Source of the DNA: DATKMG01 sp035541995
GTDB taxonomy: Bacteria > Acidobacteriota > Terriglobia > Versatilivoradales > Versatilivoraceae
Direction of reading: 5' to 3'
NCBI GenBank assembly: GCA_035541995.1
Contig: DATKMG010000317.1
Location: 1 to 15,011, forward strand
DNA: 15,011 nucleotides
In this document: positions 1-7,530 of the stretch, piece after piece
How positions within the stretch are numbered: the stretch's first letter is position 1
How the letters are laid out: each line of letters opens with the position of its first letter
The notes under the pieces: model-generated
The model's input: only the letters and a program-made list of their open reading frames with translations
What the model was told of the DNA's origin: nothing
Databases searched by the model: none
Translations under genes and position numbers: made by a program

Positions 1-222
1 CGTTCCGTTCCCCGCTATCAATCCAGCCCGTCCTACGGCAGCAGCAGCGGATACCGCCAGAATCCGTCCTACGGTGGTGGCTCCGGCGGAAACCGCTCCG
101 TGCCCAGCTATCGCTCCAGCCCCTCGTACTCGGGAGGAGGCGGATACCAGTCCAGCCGTTCTTTTGGCGGTGGGGGCTCGATCCACTCAGGCGGCAGCTT
201 CCACGGTGGCCGCGGTCGTTAA
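1..222 (+). CDS. C-terminal part of a Gly/Ser/Tyr/Arg-rich protein (5' end outside window)
   Basis: Frame 1 is open from the first base to TAA at 220-222, giving 73 residues with no start codon in the window. The peptide is low complexity, dominated by Gly, Ser, Tyr, Pro and Arg. It holds an imperfect repeat: RSVPRYQSSPSY at residues 1-12 and RSVPSYRSSPSY at residues 32-43. It ends in a Gly/His/Arg tail (SFHGGRGR). There is no catalytic motif. Such basic Gly/Ser-rich tails occur at the C-terminus of secreted or envelope proteins of Acidobacteriota, for example DUF6600-type proteins, but that family assignment is only a guess because the conserved part lies upstream. The regular codon use and clean stop favour a real gene end. 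A different 73-residue reading of the same DNA starting at 74 is a frame shadow. Confidence 0.6.
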   Translation, partial: RSVPRYQSSPSYGSSSGYRQNPSYGGGSGGNRSVPSYRSSPSYSGGGGYQSSRSFGGGGSIHSGGSFHGGRGR

Positions 223-282
223 TGACGATTTAAGTCATGTCGTTGTCTGGGGGCCGAAGCACCAAACGGCCCCTGCGAGGAG

Positions 283-303
283 CCGCGACCCTTAAGGCCG
301 CGG
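283..303 (+). terminator. weak hairpin after the Gly/Ser-rich gene
   Basis: CCGCGACC (283-290) and GGCCGCGG (296-303) form an 8-bp stem with one mismatch and a 5-nt loop, about 60 nt past the stop codon at 222. Only a poor T stretch (TCTTGTT) follows, so intrinsic termination is uncertain. The rest of 223-499 shows no gene. Confidence 0.2.
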
Positions 304-499
304 TCTTGTTACGACACGTAGCGCGGTAGGGTTGTTAAGGTGCAACCGTCATCAATTGTTGGTTGGGTTGGTGTAAAGATTTAGGTAACAATCTGTAATG
401 CAGAAGATGAATGTCCCGGATCGACAGAAGAGATTCGAGGCTATCCAAGGCCGACAGGGAAGTGAGGAAGATGACTCGACGGAATGCTCGGCGGATCCT

Positions 500-1228
500 T
501 CATTTGACCTTGCCGGGATGCCCCAAGGGACTTCGTTGCAGGAGAAGGTCGACAATGCCTTGCGGAACCTCATATCTGGCCATCGTGCTGTTACCCACAT
601 AGCCCAGGTCCTTGATGCCAATCTCGCTGGTGTAATAAGCATCCACTACCAGCTTCCGAACCCAATTGAAAAAAATTACTCCGGCTCCCAGATCGGCAGG
701 ATCAGTCGACTCATAAGAGCTGAAATCACGATATTGAGCCCTTTCCCCGTGAATCGACTCGGCCCCTTCCTCCGACTGTTCCATTGAGACCAGCAAATCC
801 AGCAGGGAGGTTTGCTGCATTGTTGTTGCTTCACTGAACTTCACTCCGTGGCGTCTTCGCATCGTGGCGTCCAACCACAGTAGTCCACCGGTAAAGATCC
901 GGGCCAATTCCTGATTCTGACTACAAAGCAAATCGACGAATTCGGGGGCTCCAGCCTCACAGCCGCTACCTGAAAATTCATCTGCGGGCATAATGAGGTC
1001 AGCCAGCCGGCACAGAGTCTGAAATTCATGCCGGGTGAACAGCTTCAGTTTGTAGTTACCGGCGCTGACTTTTTCCTGCTTTACCTCTTGGTGGACATGG
1101 CCGGCAGCTTCTGCCGTCAGCGTTGGGCCGCTCAGTGCGGTGATCCCCAGGGCGAGGTGCCGCAAGAGATCCCGGCGGGAAAGCTCTCCGCATATTGGGT
1201 CCTTTTTCTTGTATTTGAGATCAGTCAT
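500..1228 (-). CDS. gluconate 2-dehydrogenase subunit 3-like protein, Tat-exported
   Basis: This 242-residue protein is the small partner subunit of a periplasmic GMC-type dehydrogenase. Residues 17-35 carry a twin-arginine signal: SRRDLLRHLALGITALSG, with RR followed by a hydrophobic stretch and then an Ala-rich cleavage region (TAEAAG). The mature part has the family pattern: an early segment with FQTLCRLADLIMPAD, an acidic/helical middle, and a C-terminal YYTSEIGIKDLGYVGN block that is characteristic of the family in Acidobacteriota. Length fits the usual 200-250 residues. It lies 84 nt downstream of the GMC oxidoreductase on the same strand. The known logic of this family is that the subunit carries the Tat signal and the flavoprotein, which lacks one, is exported with it. 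No clear Shine-Dalgarno sequence precedes the ATG at 1228. No cytochrome c subunit is encoded nearby, so the electron acceptor is unknown. Substrate cannot be read from the sequence; 'gluconate' is only the family name. Confidence 0.85.
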   Translation of the reverse strand: MTDLKYKKKDPICGELSRRDLLRHLALGITALSGPTLTAEAAGHVHQEVKQEKVSAGNYKLKLFTRHEFQTLCRLADLIMPADEFSGSGCEAGAPEFVDLLCSQNQELARIFTGGLLWLDATMRRRHGVKFSEATTMQQTSLLDLLVSMEQSEEGAESIHGERAQYRDFSSYESTDPADLGAGVIFFNWVRKLVVDAYYTSEIGIKDLGYVGNSTMARYEVPQGIVDLLLQRSPLGHPGKVK

Positions 1229-1312
1229 TTGGAGTTTTTCAATAAGTCATGAAAGGCCCCTGTCAAATCCACATCACGCTGCGTGCTGCGCCGCACAGAC
1301 TTACTGTCCAGG

Positions 1313-3088
1313 CTAAATATTTCCCTTTTTCATTTCTTCGGCGATGTAATCAGAAGCTCGCCAAGCCAGGGCATTGATCGTGAGGGTCGGATTCTTGTCG
1401 GGGTTGCTGACAAATGAAGCGCCGTCGCATACAAACAGGTTTCTGACTTCGTGGGCTTGGCAGAAGCCGTTCAGCGCCGAAGTATGAGAATTGCTCCCCA
1501 TGCGCACGGTCCCCACTTCGTGGATGATTTCGCCAGGGACTGAGATTCCACGAGCCTCGCGTTCCGCAGGAGTCAGCGCTTCTGCCTTTCCGCCCATGGC
1601 TTCGATGATTTTGGTAAAGGTGCGTTCCATGTGACGTGCCTGTTTCCATTCGTAGTCCGTCCACTTGAAATGAAAGCGGAGTACCGGGATTCCCCACTGG
1701 TCGACCACCTCAGGAGCCAGTTCGCAATAACTGGAGGAATTGGGAATCATTTCGCCGCGGCCGGCAAAGTCAACGTGACTGCCATACTCCCGCCGAATGG
1801 CCTGCTTGAGCGTTATGCCATATCCATGCTTTTGGCCAGCCCGATGAAAAGACCCTACCTGGGGCATGAAATAGCCGCCGCCGATTTCAATATGGTAGCC
1901 CCGCGGAAATCCAATCTGGGACTGCTTCTCCCACAACCACCAGGGCATATAGAGGTGAGCCCCGCCGAAACCCTCGCTGTCGTAACGCGGGAGTTCCTCC
2001 AATGCGGGGACCTGCCCGGACAAACTGAATCCGACGGAGTCCATGAGAAAGCGTCCTATTACCCCGGAACCGTTGGCCACCCCATTGGGAAACTCCCTGG
2101 ACCTGGAGTTCAGCAGGATGCGCGCAGATTCGCATGAGCTGGCCGCCAGAACCACTACCCGACAGCGAATGATCTTTTCAGTGCGCGTTCGCTTGTCGAT
2201 ATAAATAACGCCCGCTGCCTTATTGTTGCCGTCGGTCAGGACCTCTCTGACCATGGCCAGGTCGATGATGTTCAGCTTGCCGGTTCTCAGGGCAGGGAAG
2301 ATCTGAACCTGGCTGGACGAGTAATTGGAAGCCATGATGCAACCGCGGTCGCATTGTCCGCAGTAGTGGCAGGGCGGTCTTCCATTCAGTGATCGGGTAA
2401 TCACTGCGCGGCGATTGGAGATGCAGGGGATCCCCAACTTTTCACTGGCTTTTTGGATGAGAACCTCATGAGCCTTGGGTGGTGGCGGCTCTTGGAATAC
2501 CCCATCCGGCGCACTGCGGATCCCTTCTCGAGTCCCGGTGACTCCGATGAAAGCTTCGGCCTTGTCGTAATAAGGAGCCAGGTCCTGGTAGGAGATAGGC
2601 CAGTTGACACCCAGCCCGTCCCTGTCATAGGGCTTGAAGTCATAGTCGGCGAAGCGGAATGACATCCGACCGTAATGATTGGTTCGGCCGCCGAGGATCC
2701 GCGAGCGAAACCAACGGAACTCACTTCCCGCGCCTACGGTGTACGGTTCGCCCTCCAGGTTCCAGCCGCCGTTGGTGGTGGCGAAATAACCATAGGGCTT
2801 GCCCCGGCCAAAGTAAAAAGCTCCCCCCGGCTCTGCGCCTCTGTGATCAACTTCGTAAGGCCAGACATGTTCCTTGAACTCCTGCGAGGGATCGAGCATT
2901 GGACCCGCCTCGAGGAGGGTTACCCGAATGCCTAAGCCAGTCAAAACGTGGACAACGGTGCCGCCTCCAGCGCCCGATCCGACCACCACCACTTCATGAT
3001 CCTCCGAATTCGGAAGTAGCTGAGCCACCTTTTCTCTCTTTCCCGTCTCTCTGGCCTTGTCCAGAATTCCAAGTCGATCTACGTCCAT
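1313..3088 (-). CDS. GMC family FAD-dependent oxidoreductase (large subunit of a dehydrogenase)
   Basis: This 591-residue flavoprotein of the glucose-methanol-choline family oxidises an alcohol or sugar-type substrate. The ADP-binding Rossmann motif is at residues 37-43 (GSGAGGG) inside VVVVGSGAGGG, with the matching acidic strand end LLEAG at 58-62. The C-terminal catalytic block contains H523 (HEVGTVRMG) and N566 (KNPTLTINALAWR). Their spacing of 43 residues equals that of the catalytic pair in Aspergillus glucose oxidase (516/559). A Cys-rich stretch, CHYCGQCDRGC, sits near the middle, as in gluconate/sorbitol dehydrogenase-like members. There is no signal peptide; export is probably by piggy-back on the Tat subunit encoded 84 nt downstream. 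The only ATG before the FAD motif is at 3088, giving a 30-residue polar N-terminal extension. It has no obvious ribosome binding site, so the start is less certain than the gene. Substrate is unknown. Confidence 0.92.
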   Translation of the reverse strand: MDVDRLGILDKARETGKREKVAQLLPNSEDHEVVVVGSGAGGGTVVHVLTGLGIRVTLLEAGPMLDPSQEFKEHVWPYEVDHRGAEPGGAFYFGRGKPYGYFATTNGGWNLEGEPYTVGAGSEFRWFRSRILGGRTNHYGRMSFRFADYDFKPYDRDGLGVNWPISYQDLAPYYDKAEAFIGVTGTREGIRSAPDGVFQEPPPPKAHEVLIQKASEKLGIPCISNRRAVITRSLNGRPPCHYCGQCDRGCIMASNYSSSQVQIFPALRTGKLNIIDLAMVREVLTDGNNKAAGVIYIDKRTRTEKIIRCRVVVLAASSCESARILLNSRSREFPNGVANGSGVIGRFLMDSVGFSLSGQVPALEELPRYDSEGFGGAHLYMPWWLWEKQSQIGFPRGYHIEIGGGYFMPQVGSFHRAGQKHGYGITLKQAIRREYGSHVDFAGRGEMIPNSSSYCELAPEVVDQWGIPVLRFHFKWTDYEWKQARHMERTFTKIIEAMGGKAEALTPAEREARGISVPGEIIHEVGTVRMGSNSHTSALNGFCQAHEVRNLFVCDGASFVSNPDKNPTLTINALAWRASDYIAEEMKKGNI

Positions 3089-3115
3089 GACACATCATAG
3101 ATTGGAATGAAGGAA

Positions 3116-3144
3116 CTAATATCACTGACATCCCCTAATTTCAA
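3116..3144 (-). promoter_or_regulatory. candidate sigma70-type promoter for the GMC operon
   Basis: Read on the minus strand, TTGAAA (plus 3139-3144) is followed after exactly 17 nt by TATTAG (plus 3116-3121). The first matches the -35 consensus at 5 of 6 positions and the second matches the -10 at 4 of 6. Transcription would begin near 3109, about 20 nt before the ATG at 3088. The prediction is from pattern only. Confidence 0.4.
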
Positions 3145-3171
3145 GTAGTTCTGATATTGGTGTCATTGATA
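3120..3171. repeat. inverted repeat overlapping the GMC promoter, possible operator
   Basis: TATCACTGACA (3120-3130) and TGTCATTGATA (3161-3171) are reverse complements at 10 of 11 positions, with centres about 41 bp apart, near four helical turns. The left arm covers part of the -10 and spacer of the candidate minus-strand promoter. The right arm lies upstream of its -35. This arrangement would suit a repressor that bridges two sites, but no regulator gene is seen in the window. Confidence 0.35.
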
Positions 3172-3271
3172 CAGGATATGTCCGGTGTAGTTGACAAATG
3201 AAATGTCCGCTTTTCGAGCTGGCGCACCGAGTTATGGTGACTCACAGGTGGAATCAGGGTACGGCGAGTTC

Positions 3272-3300
3272 TTGACAGGTCCAATCAATTTCAGTATAAG
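3272..3300 (+). promoter_or_regulatory. near-consensus sigma70-type promoter, plus strand
   Basis: TTGACA (3272-3277, perfect -35), a 17-nt spacer and TATAAG (3295-3300, 5 of 6 for the -10) form the best promoter match I see in the window. Transcription would start near 3307. The next supported start codon on this strand is 3831, so the transcript would have a leader of about 520 nt, or it would belong to an unrecognised short transcript. Confidence 0.45.
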
Positions 3301-3817
3301 AATAATTATTCCTTGCAATGGAACTCATAATTTTGGCCCCTCCGCAATTTGGCCAGAGAATGCACCGGGCTTGGCAACAAAGAGATCAGTCGGGAAGGCT
3401 GAAGGTGCGAAGAAATCGGTTTCATTGACACTCCCTAACTGATCTTCTTAACCATGAAGGAGAGGCCAAATTGATTTTGTTCGAGGCCGCTGGGAGTGCG
3501 AAGTGTCGGTCGAGTTAGATTGTCCTGGGTCGCTAGAGAGCCGGTCTGCCTTTTCTCCAAGCAGGTTGGCCGCTCCCAGTCTGGTGTTTTGTTGGGCGCT
3601 GCAAATCAAAGCTATGCTCACCCGCGGGGAGGACCGCAAAAAATCAACGGTGGACGAACGTGTCCCTCCTCCAAGAAAAGACAATGGCAGCATTGCGCGA
3701 TTCCCCCGTCCAAATCAGATTTTTAGTTGGAGAGCTAAGCGAGTTCCTACCATCACTGCACAGAATCGCTTCTGGGGTTATCACTTTGGAATGCAGAAAT
3801 CAAAAAGTAAGATAATT

Positions 3818-3822
3818 GGAGG
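3818..3822 (+). promoter_or_regulatory. ribosome binding site that fixes the start of the beta-propeller gene
   Basis: GGAGG at 3818-3822 is followed by 8 nt and then ATG at 3831. This is a near-ideal Shine-Dalgarno arrangement. It argues for 3831 rather than the in-frame TTG at 3816, which overlaps the site. Confidence 0.7.
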
Positions 3823-3830
3823 TCTCAACC

Positions 3831-6800
3831 ATGGGTCGCCATGCTGAACACTCTGTTGCGGATCCTGCTATACCCTCACAACCCTCACATGGTCTGCCGC
3901 CCGGTGAAATCCTCTCTCCCGAGGGGAGAGGAGTTAGGATTGAGAGAGGAATTGGAAAACGCAAAACCTTGTGCGATTCCACCGATCTCGCGAAGTACGT
4001 GCGCATATTTCTATGCACGCTTCTAAGCTTGTCTTTCCTGACCTGTCCCCGTCCCTTGCTGGCGAGTAAAGTGAGGATTTTCGGCTTTATTGGGTTTACG
4101 AATGAGCTTGTAATAATCAAAGATGGGTTCATCTTTTTTGTCCCCAATGCAAGTTATACGCATGCCGAAATGTTATTTTTTCTTGCGTTTGGATGGCTTG
4201 AAGGGCTTACGTTGAAAGACAAGCTGAGCTACGAAGCCTCGGCCTTAACTACAGGGACCTCCAGTGACCGTTCCATCCTGGGACCCGCGCCGGGGGCCAT
4301 GGTTCCCGTCCCCGGGGGCGTCAATTCCTGTGCCGCAGCAGGAGGGGGCGTCTTTGATCCGGCTGGTCGTTTTGTTCTCGTCACTGACTCCGCCCGCAGC
4401 CTGGTCTGCGTTCAAAGCAGTGACCCCATAACCGGGGCTCTCACACCTGTGCCAGGTTCCCCCTTTACCACGGGTGGAAGCTCTGCGGAGCGCCTTGCTA
4501 TGGACCCATCCGGGCAATTCGTCTTCGTGGCTAACTCCGAGTCGAATAACATCTCGGCGTTTTCGTTTGATCTCGATACCGGTGCATTGACCCCGGTTAA
4601 GGGCTCTCCGTTTGCCGCCGGGTCCCAACCGCTCGATGTGGTCACTGATGGCTTTGGTCGATTCGTTTATGTGGCGAATAACCTGTCCAACAGCATCTCG
4701 GCCTATTCGATTAACCGCAGTACAGGGGCTCTGACTCCCATTTCAGGTTCTCCTTTTACAATGGGAAATTTTTTGTCACGCGTTGCGCTGGACCCCCTGG
4801 GACGGTTCCTGTATGCGATGGATAGCCACGGAGTCTTTGTTTTATCCATTGGAGCAACAGGCGCCTTGACTCCGATTTCCGGTTCCCCTCTGCCCCTGAA
4901 TCCGGCACCCTCGGCTCTTGCCGCCGATCCTTCCGGTCAATTTCTCTTTGTTACCCAGCGGACAAATTCTTTTGGTCAGAGCGATACGGTGGCGTCATAC
5001 CGTGTCGGGAGCAATGGATCCTTGACGGCGGTTGGCTCGCCAGTGGCGGTTGGAGAATTTGCATCACCCATAGACGTAGCAGTCGACTCCGGGGGGCAGT
5101 GGGTTTACGTGGCAAATCAAGACAACAGCAGTGCGGGCTTCTCGCTAAACCCGAGCACCGGGACCTTGACTTCGATTTCAGGCTCTCCCTTTCTGACTAG
5201 CGAGGGGACCTCTGGTGTAGCCATCAGTACCTGGCTGAAAAGCAGTGACAGAGCCTTTCCGGGAACTCTCTTTGCGAAGAAACCAGCGGTGGCCGGAGGA
5301 ACCCCGCCTTATAGTTTTTCCATTTCAACAGGCTCCCTGCCAGCGGGTCTGGCTCTAAATGCTGCAACCGGGATTGTCTCTGGCACTCCAACGGGCCAAG
5401 GCAAGTCCACATTCACGGTTCGAGTTTCCGACACAACGGGCGATGCTGATTCGGGAGAGTTCACGATTGAAGTCCTCTCTGGAAGCTCACCTGGAGCCAC
5501 AGCCACTCTCGCTTCAAGTGCGCGGGCCGCGGGACTTAACGGTGCTTTTTACACCACCGATGTCACGGCGAGTAATTTGGGTAGCTCGAGCGCCAATTTG
5601 ACATTCAAATTTCTCGGGAATAACAAAGATGGAACGGGGGGAGAAGAGAAGACCTATACGATAGCGGCTGGCAAAACACAGACTTTTACTGATATTCTGG
5701 GATCGGTCTTTGGACTTAGCTCGGATTACGGAGCGATCAACGTCAGCTCTGACTCACTCGGATTGGCCGTTTTGAGTCAAACCTCGACTCCGGGCTTCGG
5801 AGGGACCTTTGGACAAAGTGTTCCGGTGACGACCTCAACGGCCCTGGTCCAGCAGGGCAATCCACAGTCGATCATCGGAATTCGCGAGGACGGGTCATTT
5901 CGAACGAACCTGATCCTCAGCAATGTCATCAGTGCATCGCTCGAAGTCGACGTGAGTCTGGTGGGGGAAGATGGCAGCACGCTCGGAAGCAAGCGCTACA
6001 CCCTGCCTCCTTTGGGAATGACCCAGGTGACCAAGGTGGTTCGCGACCTGGGAGTTTCGTCCAATGTGAAAGGAGTCCGGCTGGTACTGTCAACGCCCAC
6101 CGATGGAGGGGCATTCTCGGCCTACGCCTCGGCGATCGACAATGTCACCAATGACCCTCGCACTTTGCTACCCAGAACCTCGCTGATTCCGTATTCTTTG
6201 CCGAGCCGCTGGTACCTGCCCTCGAGTGCGCGGGCAGCGGGAGCGGGCGGAGCCTTCTATACGACCGACCTGACTATGTCTAATGTGGGGAACACGAAAG
6301 CTGAGGGTTATCTGAAATTCCTCGGTAATAACAAGGATGGGACTAGCGGGGAGACCAAGAGTTTTTCACTCGCGGCCGGCCAGTCCGTGACCTACAAGGA
6401 TGTTTTGAAGACCCTGTTCGATAAGGACTCTGATTTTGGAGGCATTGAAATAGGCGCGGGTGAGTCAATCGACCTTGTAATCGTGGGACAAACGTCGACT
6501 CCGGGCTTCGGGGGCACCTTCGGTCAAAGCGTTCCAGCCATGGCAAACGAAGACTTGGTTCGTTATCAGAGCCCGCGATCGATTGTAGCTATCAGGGAAG
6601 ATGCCAAGTTTCGAACGAATCTAATCCTGTGCAATACGGTTGAGTTTCAGTCAGTGGACGTGGATGTGACCCTGGTTGGACCGGATGGAACTGTACTCGG
6701 GACAAAGCGTTACACGTTGCCACCGTTAGGGATGACCCAAGTAAGCCGGGTTGCGCTTGCGCTCGGAGGCCCAGCCAATCTGAACGGAGCGAGACTGGAT

Positions 6801-6893
6801 CTTTCCGTAGCCACTCAAGGTGGCGCCGTAGCCGCCTATGCTTCGGCGATCGACAATGTTACAAACGACCCTCGCACCTTGTTGCCCCAATGA
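3831..6893 (+). CDS. secreted beta-propeller protein with Ig-like domain and two C-terminal tandem repeats
   Basis: 1020 residues from the ATG at 3831, chosen for its GGAGG. Residues 57-80 form a signal-peptide-like segment (VRIFLCTLLSLSFL then PRPLLASK). It is preceded by an unusual 56-residue polar N-region that includes the translation of a palindromic DNA repeat. Residues of about 80-140 are hydrophobic, AT-rich in the DNA and match nothing I know. From about 140 to 465 come six to seven blades of a lactonase/YVTN-like beta-propeller: each has DPSGQFVFVAN-type strands and ends with a variant of GALTPVPGSPF. At about 466-550 is a putative Ig (He_PIG-type) domain, with GTPPYSFSISTGSLPAGL and GIVSGTPTG. 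Two copies of a domain of about 225 residues follow (about 556-783 and 794-1020). It is probably exported and at the cell surface or released; binding partner and any enzymatic role are unknown. It is transcribed divergently from the GMC operon and stands alone. GTG at 3999 is a possible alternative start that would give a conventional signal peptide. Confidence 0.85.
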   Translation: MGRHAEHSVADPAIPSQPSHGLPPGEILSPEGRGVRIERGIGKRKTLCDSTDLAKYVRIFLCTLLSLSFLTCPRPLLASKVRIFGFIGFTNELVIIKDGFIFFVPNASYTHAEMLFFLAFGWLEGLTLKDKLSYEASALTTGTSSDRSILGPAPGAMVPVPGGVNSCAAAGGGVFDPAGRFVLVTDSARSLVCVQSSDPITGALTPVPGSPFTTGGSSAERLAMDPSGQFVFVANSESNNISAFSFDLDTGALTPVKGSPFAAGSQPLDVVTDGFGRFVYVANNLSNSISAYSINRSTGALTPISGSPFTMGNFLSRVALDPLGRFLYAMDSHGVFVLSIGATGALTPISGSPLPLNPAPSALAADPSGQFLFVTQRTNSFGQSDTVASYRVGSNGSLTAVGSPVAVGEFASPIDVAVDSGGQWVYVANQDNSSAGFSLNPSTGTLTSISGSPFLTSEGTSGVAISTWLKSSDRAFPGTLFAKKPAVAGGTPPYSFSISTGSLPAGLALNAATGIVSGTPTGQGKSTFTVRVSDTTGDADSGEFTIEVLSGSSPGATATLASSARAAGLNGAFYTTDVTASNLGSSSANLTFKFLGNNKDGTGGEEKTYTIAAGKTQTFTDILGSVFGLSSDYGAINVSSDSLGLAVLSQTSTPGFGGTFGQSVPVTTSTALVQQGNPQSIIGIREDGSFRTNLILSNVISASLEVDVSLVGEDGSTLGSKRYTLPPLGMTQVTKVVRDLGVSSNVKGVRLVLSTPTDGGAFSAYASAIDNVTNDPRTLLPRTSLIPYSLPSRWYLPSSARAAGAGGAFYTTDLTMSNVGNTKAEGYLKFLGNNKDGTSGETKSFSLAAGQSVTYKDVLKTLFDKDSDFGGIEIGAGESIDLVIVGQTSTPGFGGTFGQSVPAMANEDLVRYQSPRSIVAIREDAKFRTNLILCNTVEFQSVDVDVTLVGPDGTVLGTKRYTLPPLGMTQVSRVALALGGPANLNGARLDLSVATQGGAVAAYASAIDNVTNDPRTLLPQ
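3904..3950. repeat. palindromic repeat inside the N-terminal coding region
   Basis: CTCTCCC (3914-3920) and GGGAGAG (3924-3930) form a perfect 7-bp hairpin around GAG, followed by GAGTTAGGATTGAGAGAG. The overall layout (CTCTCCC hairpin plus a CCTAAC-type arm on the opposite strand) is that of small palindromic repeats scattered in many bacterial genomes and translated as SPEGRG-like peptides. Here it is translated as part of the propeller protein (SPEGRGVRIERG). Identity to a named repeat family is from memory and unverified. Confidence 0.5.
5500..6890 (+). repeat. two tandem copies of a ~225-residue coding repeat
   Basis: Copy 1 spans about 5500-6179 and copy 2 about 6211-6890. Shared blocks occur in the same order: SSARAAG..GAFYTTD, KFLGNNKDGT, QTSTPGFGGTFGQSVP, IREDxxFRTNLIL, KRYTLPPLGMTQV and ASAIDNVTNDPRTLLP. 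By eye well over half of the residues are identical, including at the DNA level in the blocks. This indicates an internal duplication within the gene. Confidence 0.85.
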
Positions 6894-7530
6894 ATCTGTG
6901 GCCTGTGCCTCAGCAGCTATAGTCTATTGGAATGTTAATTTCCTCCTGCCCGCTCTAGACCCAAAAATGCAGACTGGATCCACTGCAAGCTGCCACAGAT
7001 CTTGGGCAGAAACACAATCTTTCTGGTCAGACAATGAATCTCAAAAAACGGGATGGCCATTCACCGTTTACTTCAGGGCCATCCAAGTTTGCCTGTTGAT
7101 TAGCGTAGAACAGGATTCTTGATGTTTCTTTATTGTTGGCGATGACGGGGGCAAGCAATAAGAAAAGAATCGCGATGGTAATTCATAAATGTTTCATGGC
7201 TCTTGGATTGGGGCGTGTAGCAACGATTTCACTAGTCCCCTGAATAGATTTGGTGGAGGCCCAAAGTTAAAAAGGGAGCGAGACGAGTGGGGCTCTCTTA
7301 AAGTCTCACGCGCTTAGTCAGAAGACGATAGCGGAGAACATCGGAGTGTGCCGTCCTGCATTGCCAGCTGGAGTTATGAATGCCAAACGTTCCGAGCCAA
7401 GAAGCTCTCCTATACTTCAATCTTCCTTGACCCGTTGGTCTAGACAATCGGTAGGTCGATCATTATGGTGATGCCATGGTTACTGCGAAAAATAGGATGC
7501 TCTTTGAATCCTTAATGTCGAAGCGACGTA
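6894..7530. other. intergenic region without recognisable genes (about 640 bp)
   Basis: After the stop at 6893 no frame on either strand gives a peptide I recognise. In particular I looked for the missing N-terminal part of the arylsulfatase and its CxPSR active-site motif and did not find it in the frames examined. The only structure noted is the inverted repeat at 7051-7084. The region probably contains the breakpoint that removed the sulfatase 5' end. Confidence 0.5.
7051..7084. repeat. 8-bp perfect inverted repeat downstream of the propeller gene
   Basis: GGATGGCC (7051-7058) and GGCCATCC (7077-7084) are exact reverse complements with an 18-nt loop, about 160 nt after the propeller stop codon. 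No T run follows, so it is not a convincing intrinsic terminator. It could act as an RNA 3'-end structure or be chance. Confidence 0.25.

Larger units (their letters stand above)
3089..3830. other. gene-poor divergent intergenic region (about 740 bp)
   Basis: This region separates the minus-strand redox operon from the plus-strand beta-propeller gene. The frames here (for example 3191-3442 and 3503-3847) give peptides without recognisable motifs and with no supported start, so I call no gene. It does hold two promoter-like sequences and an inverted repeat, listed separately. The first part (about 3100-3350) is visibly more AT-rich than the flanking genes. Confidence 0.6.

Noticed and set aside
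398..787. Plus-strand ORF of 129 codons over the end of the gluconate dehydrogenase small-subunit gene
   Set aside because: It lies antisense to a well-supported gene and its peptide has no recognisable motif.
3319..3429. Small 36-codon ORF just after the strong plus-strand promoter
   Set aside because: ATG has no Shine-Dalgarno sequence and the peptide (starting MELIILAPPQ) resembles nothing known.
3191..3442. 83-codon ORF in the divergent intergenic region
   Set aside because: No ribosome binding site, no motif, and it spans the promoter-like sequence at 3272-3300; more likely non-coding.
4030..4060. Possible lipoprotein cleavage site (FLTC) in the propeller protein signal
   Set aside because: The residue before Cys is Thr and the lipobox pattern is not met; ordinary signal peptidase cleavage after LLA is more likely.
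6838..7122. 94-codon ORF overlapping the end of the propeller gene
   Set aside because: It begins inside the propeller gene in another frame and its peptide is not protein-like.
7430..7475. Stretch resembling part of a tRNA (GTTGGTCTAGACAATCGG)
   Set aside because: No acceptor stem, anticodon stem or T-arm consensus could be paired around it.
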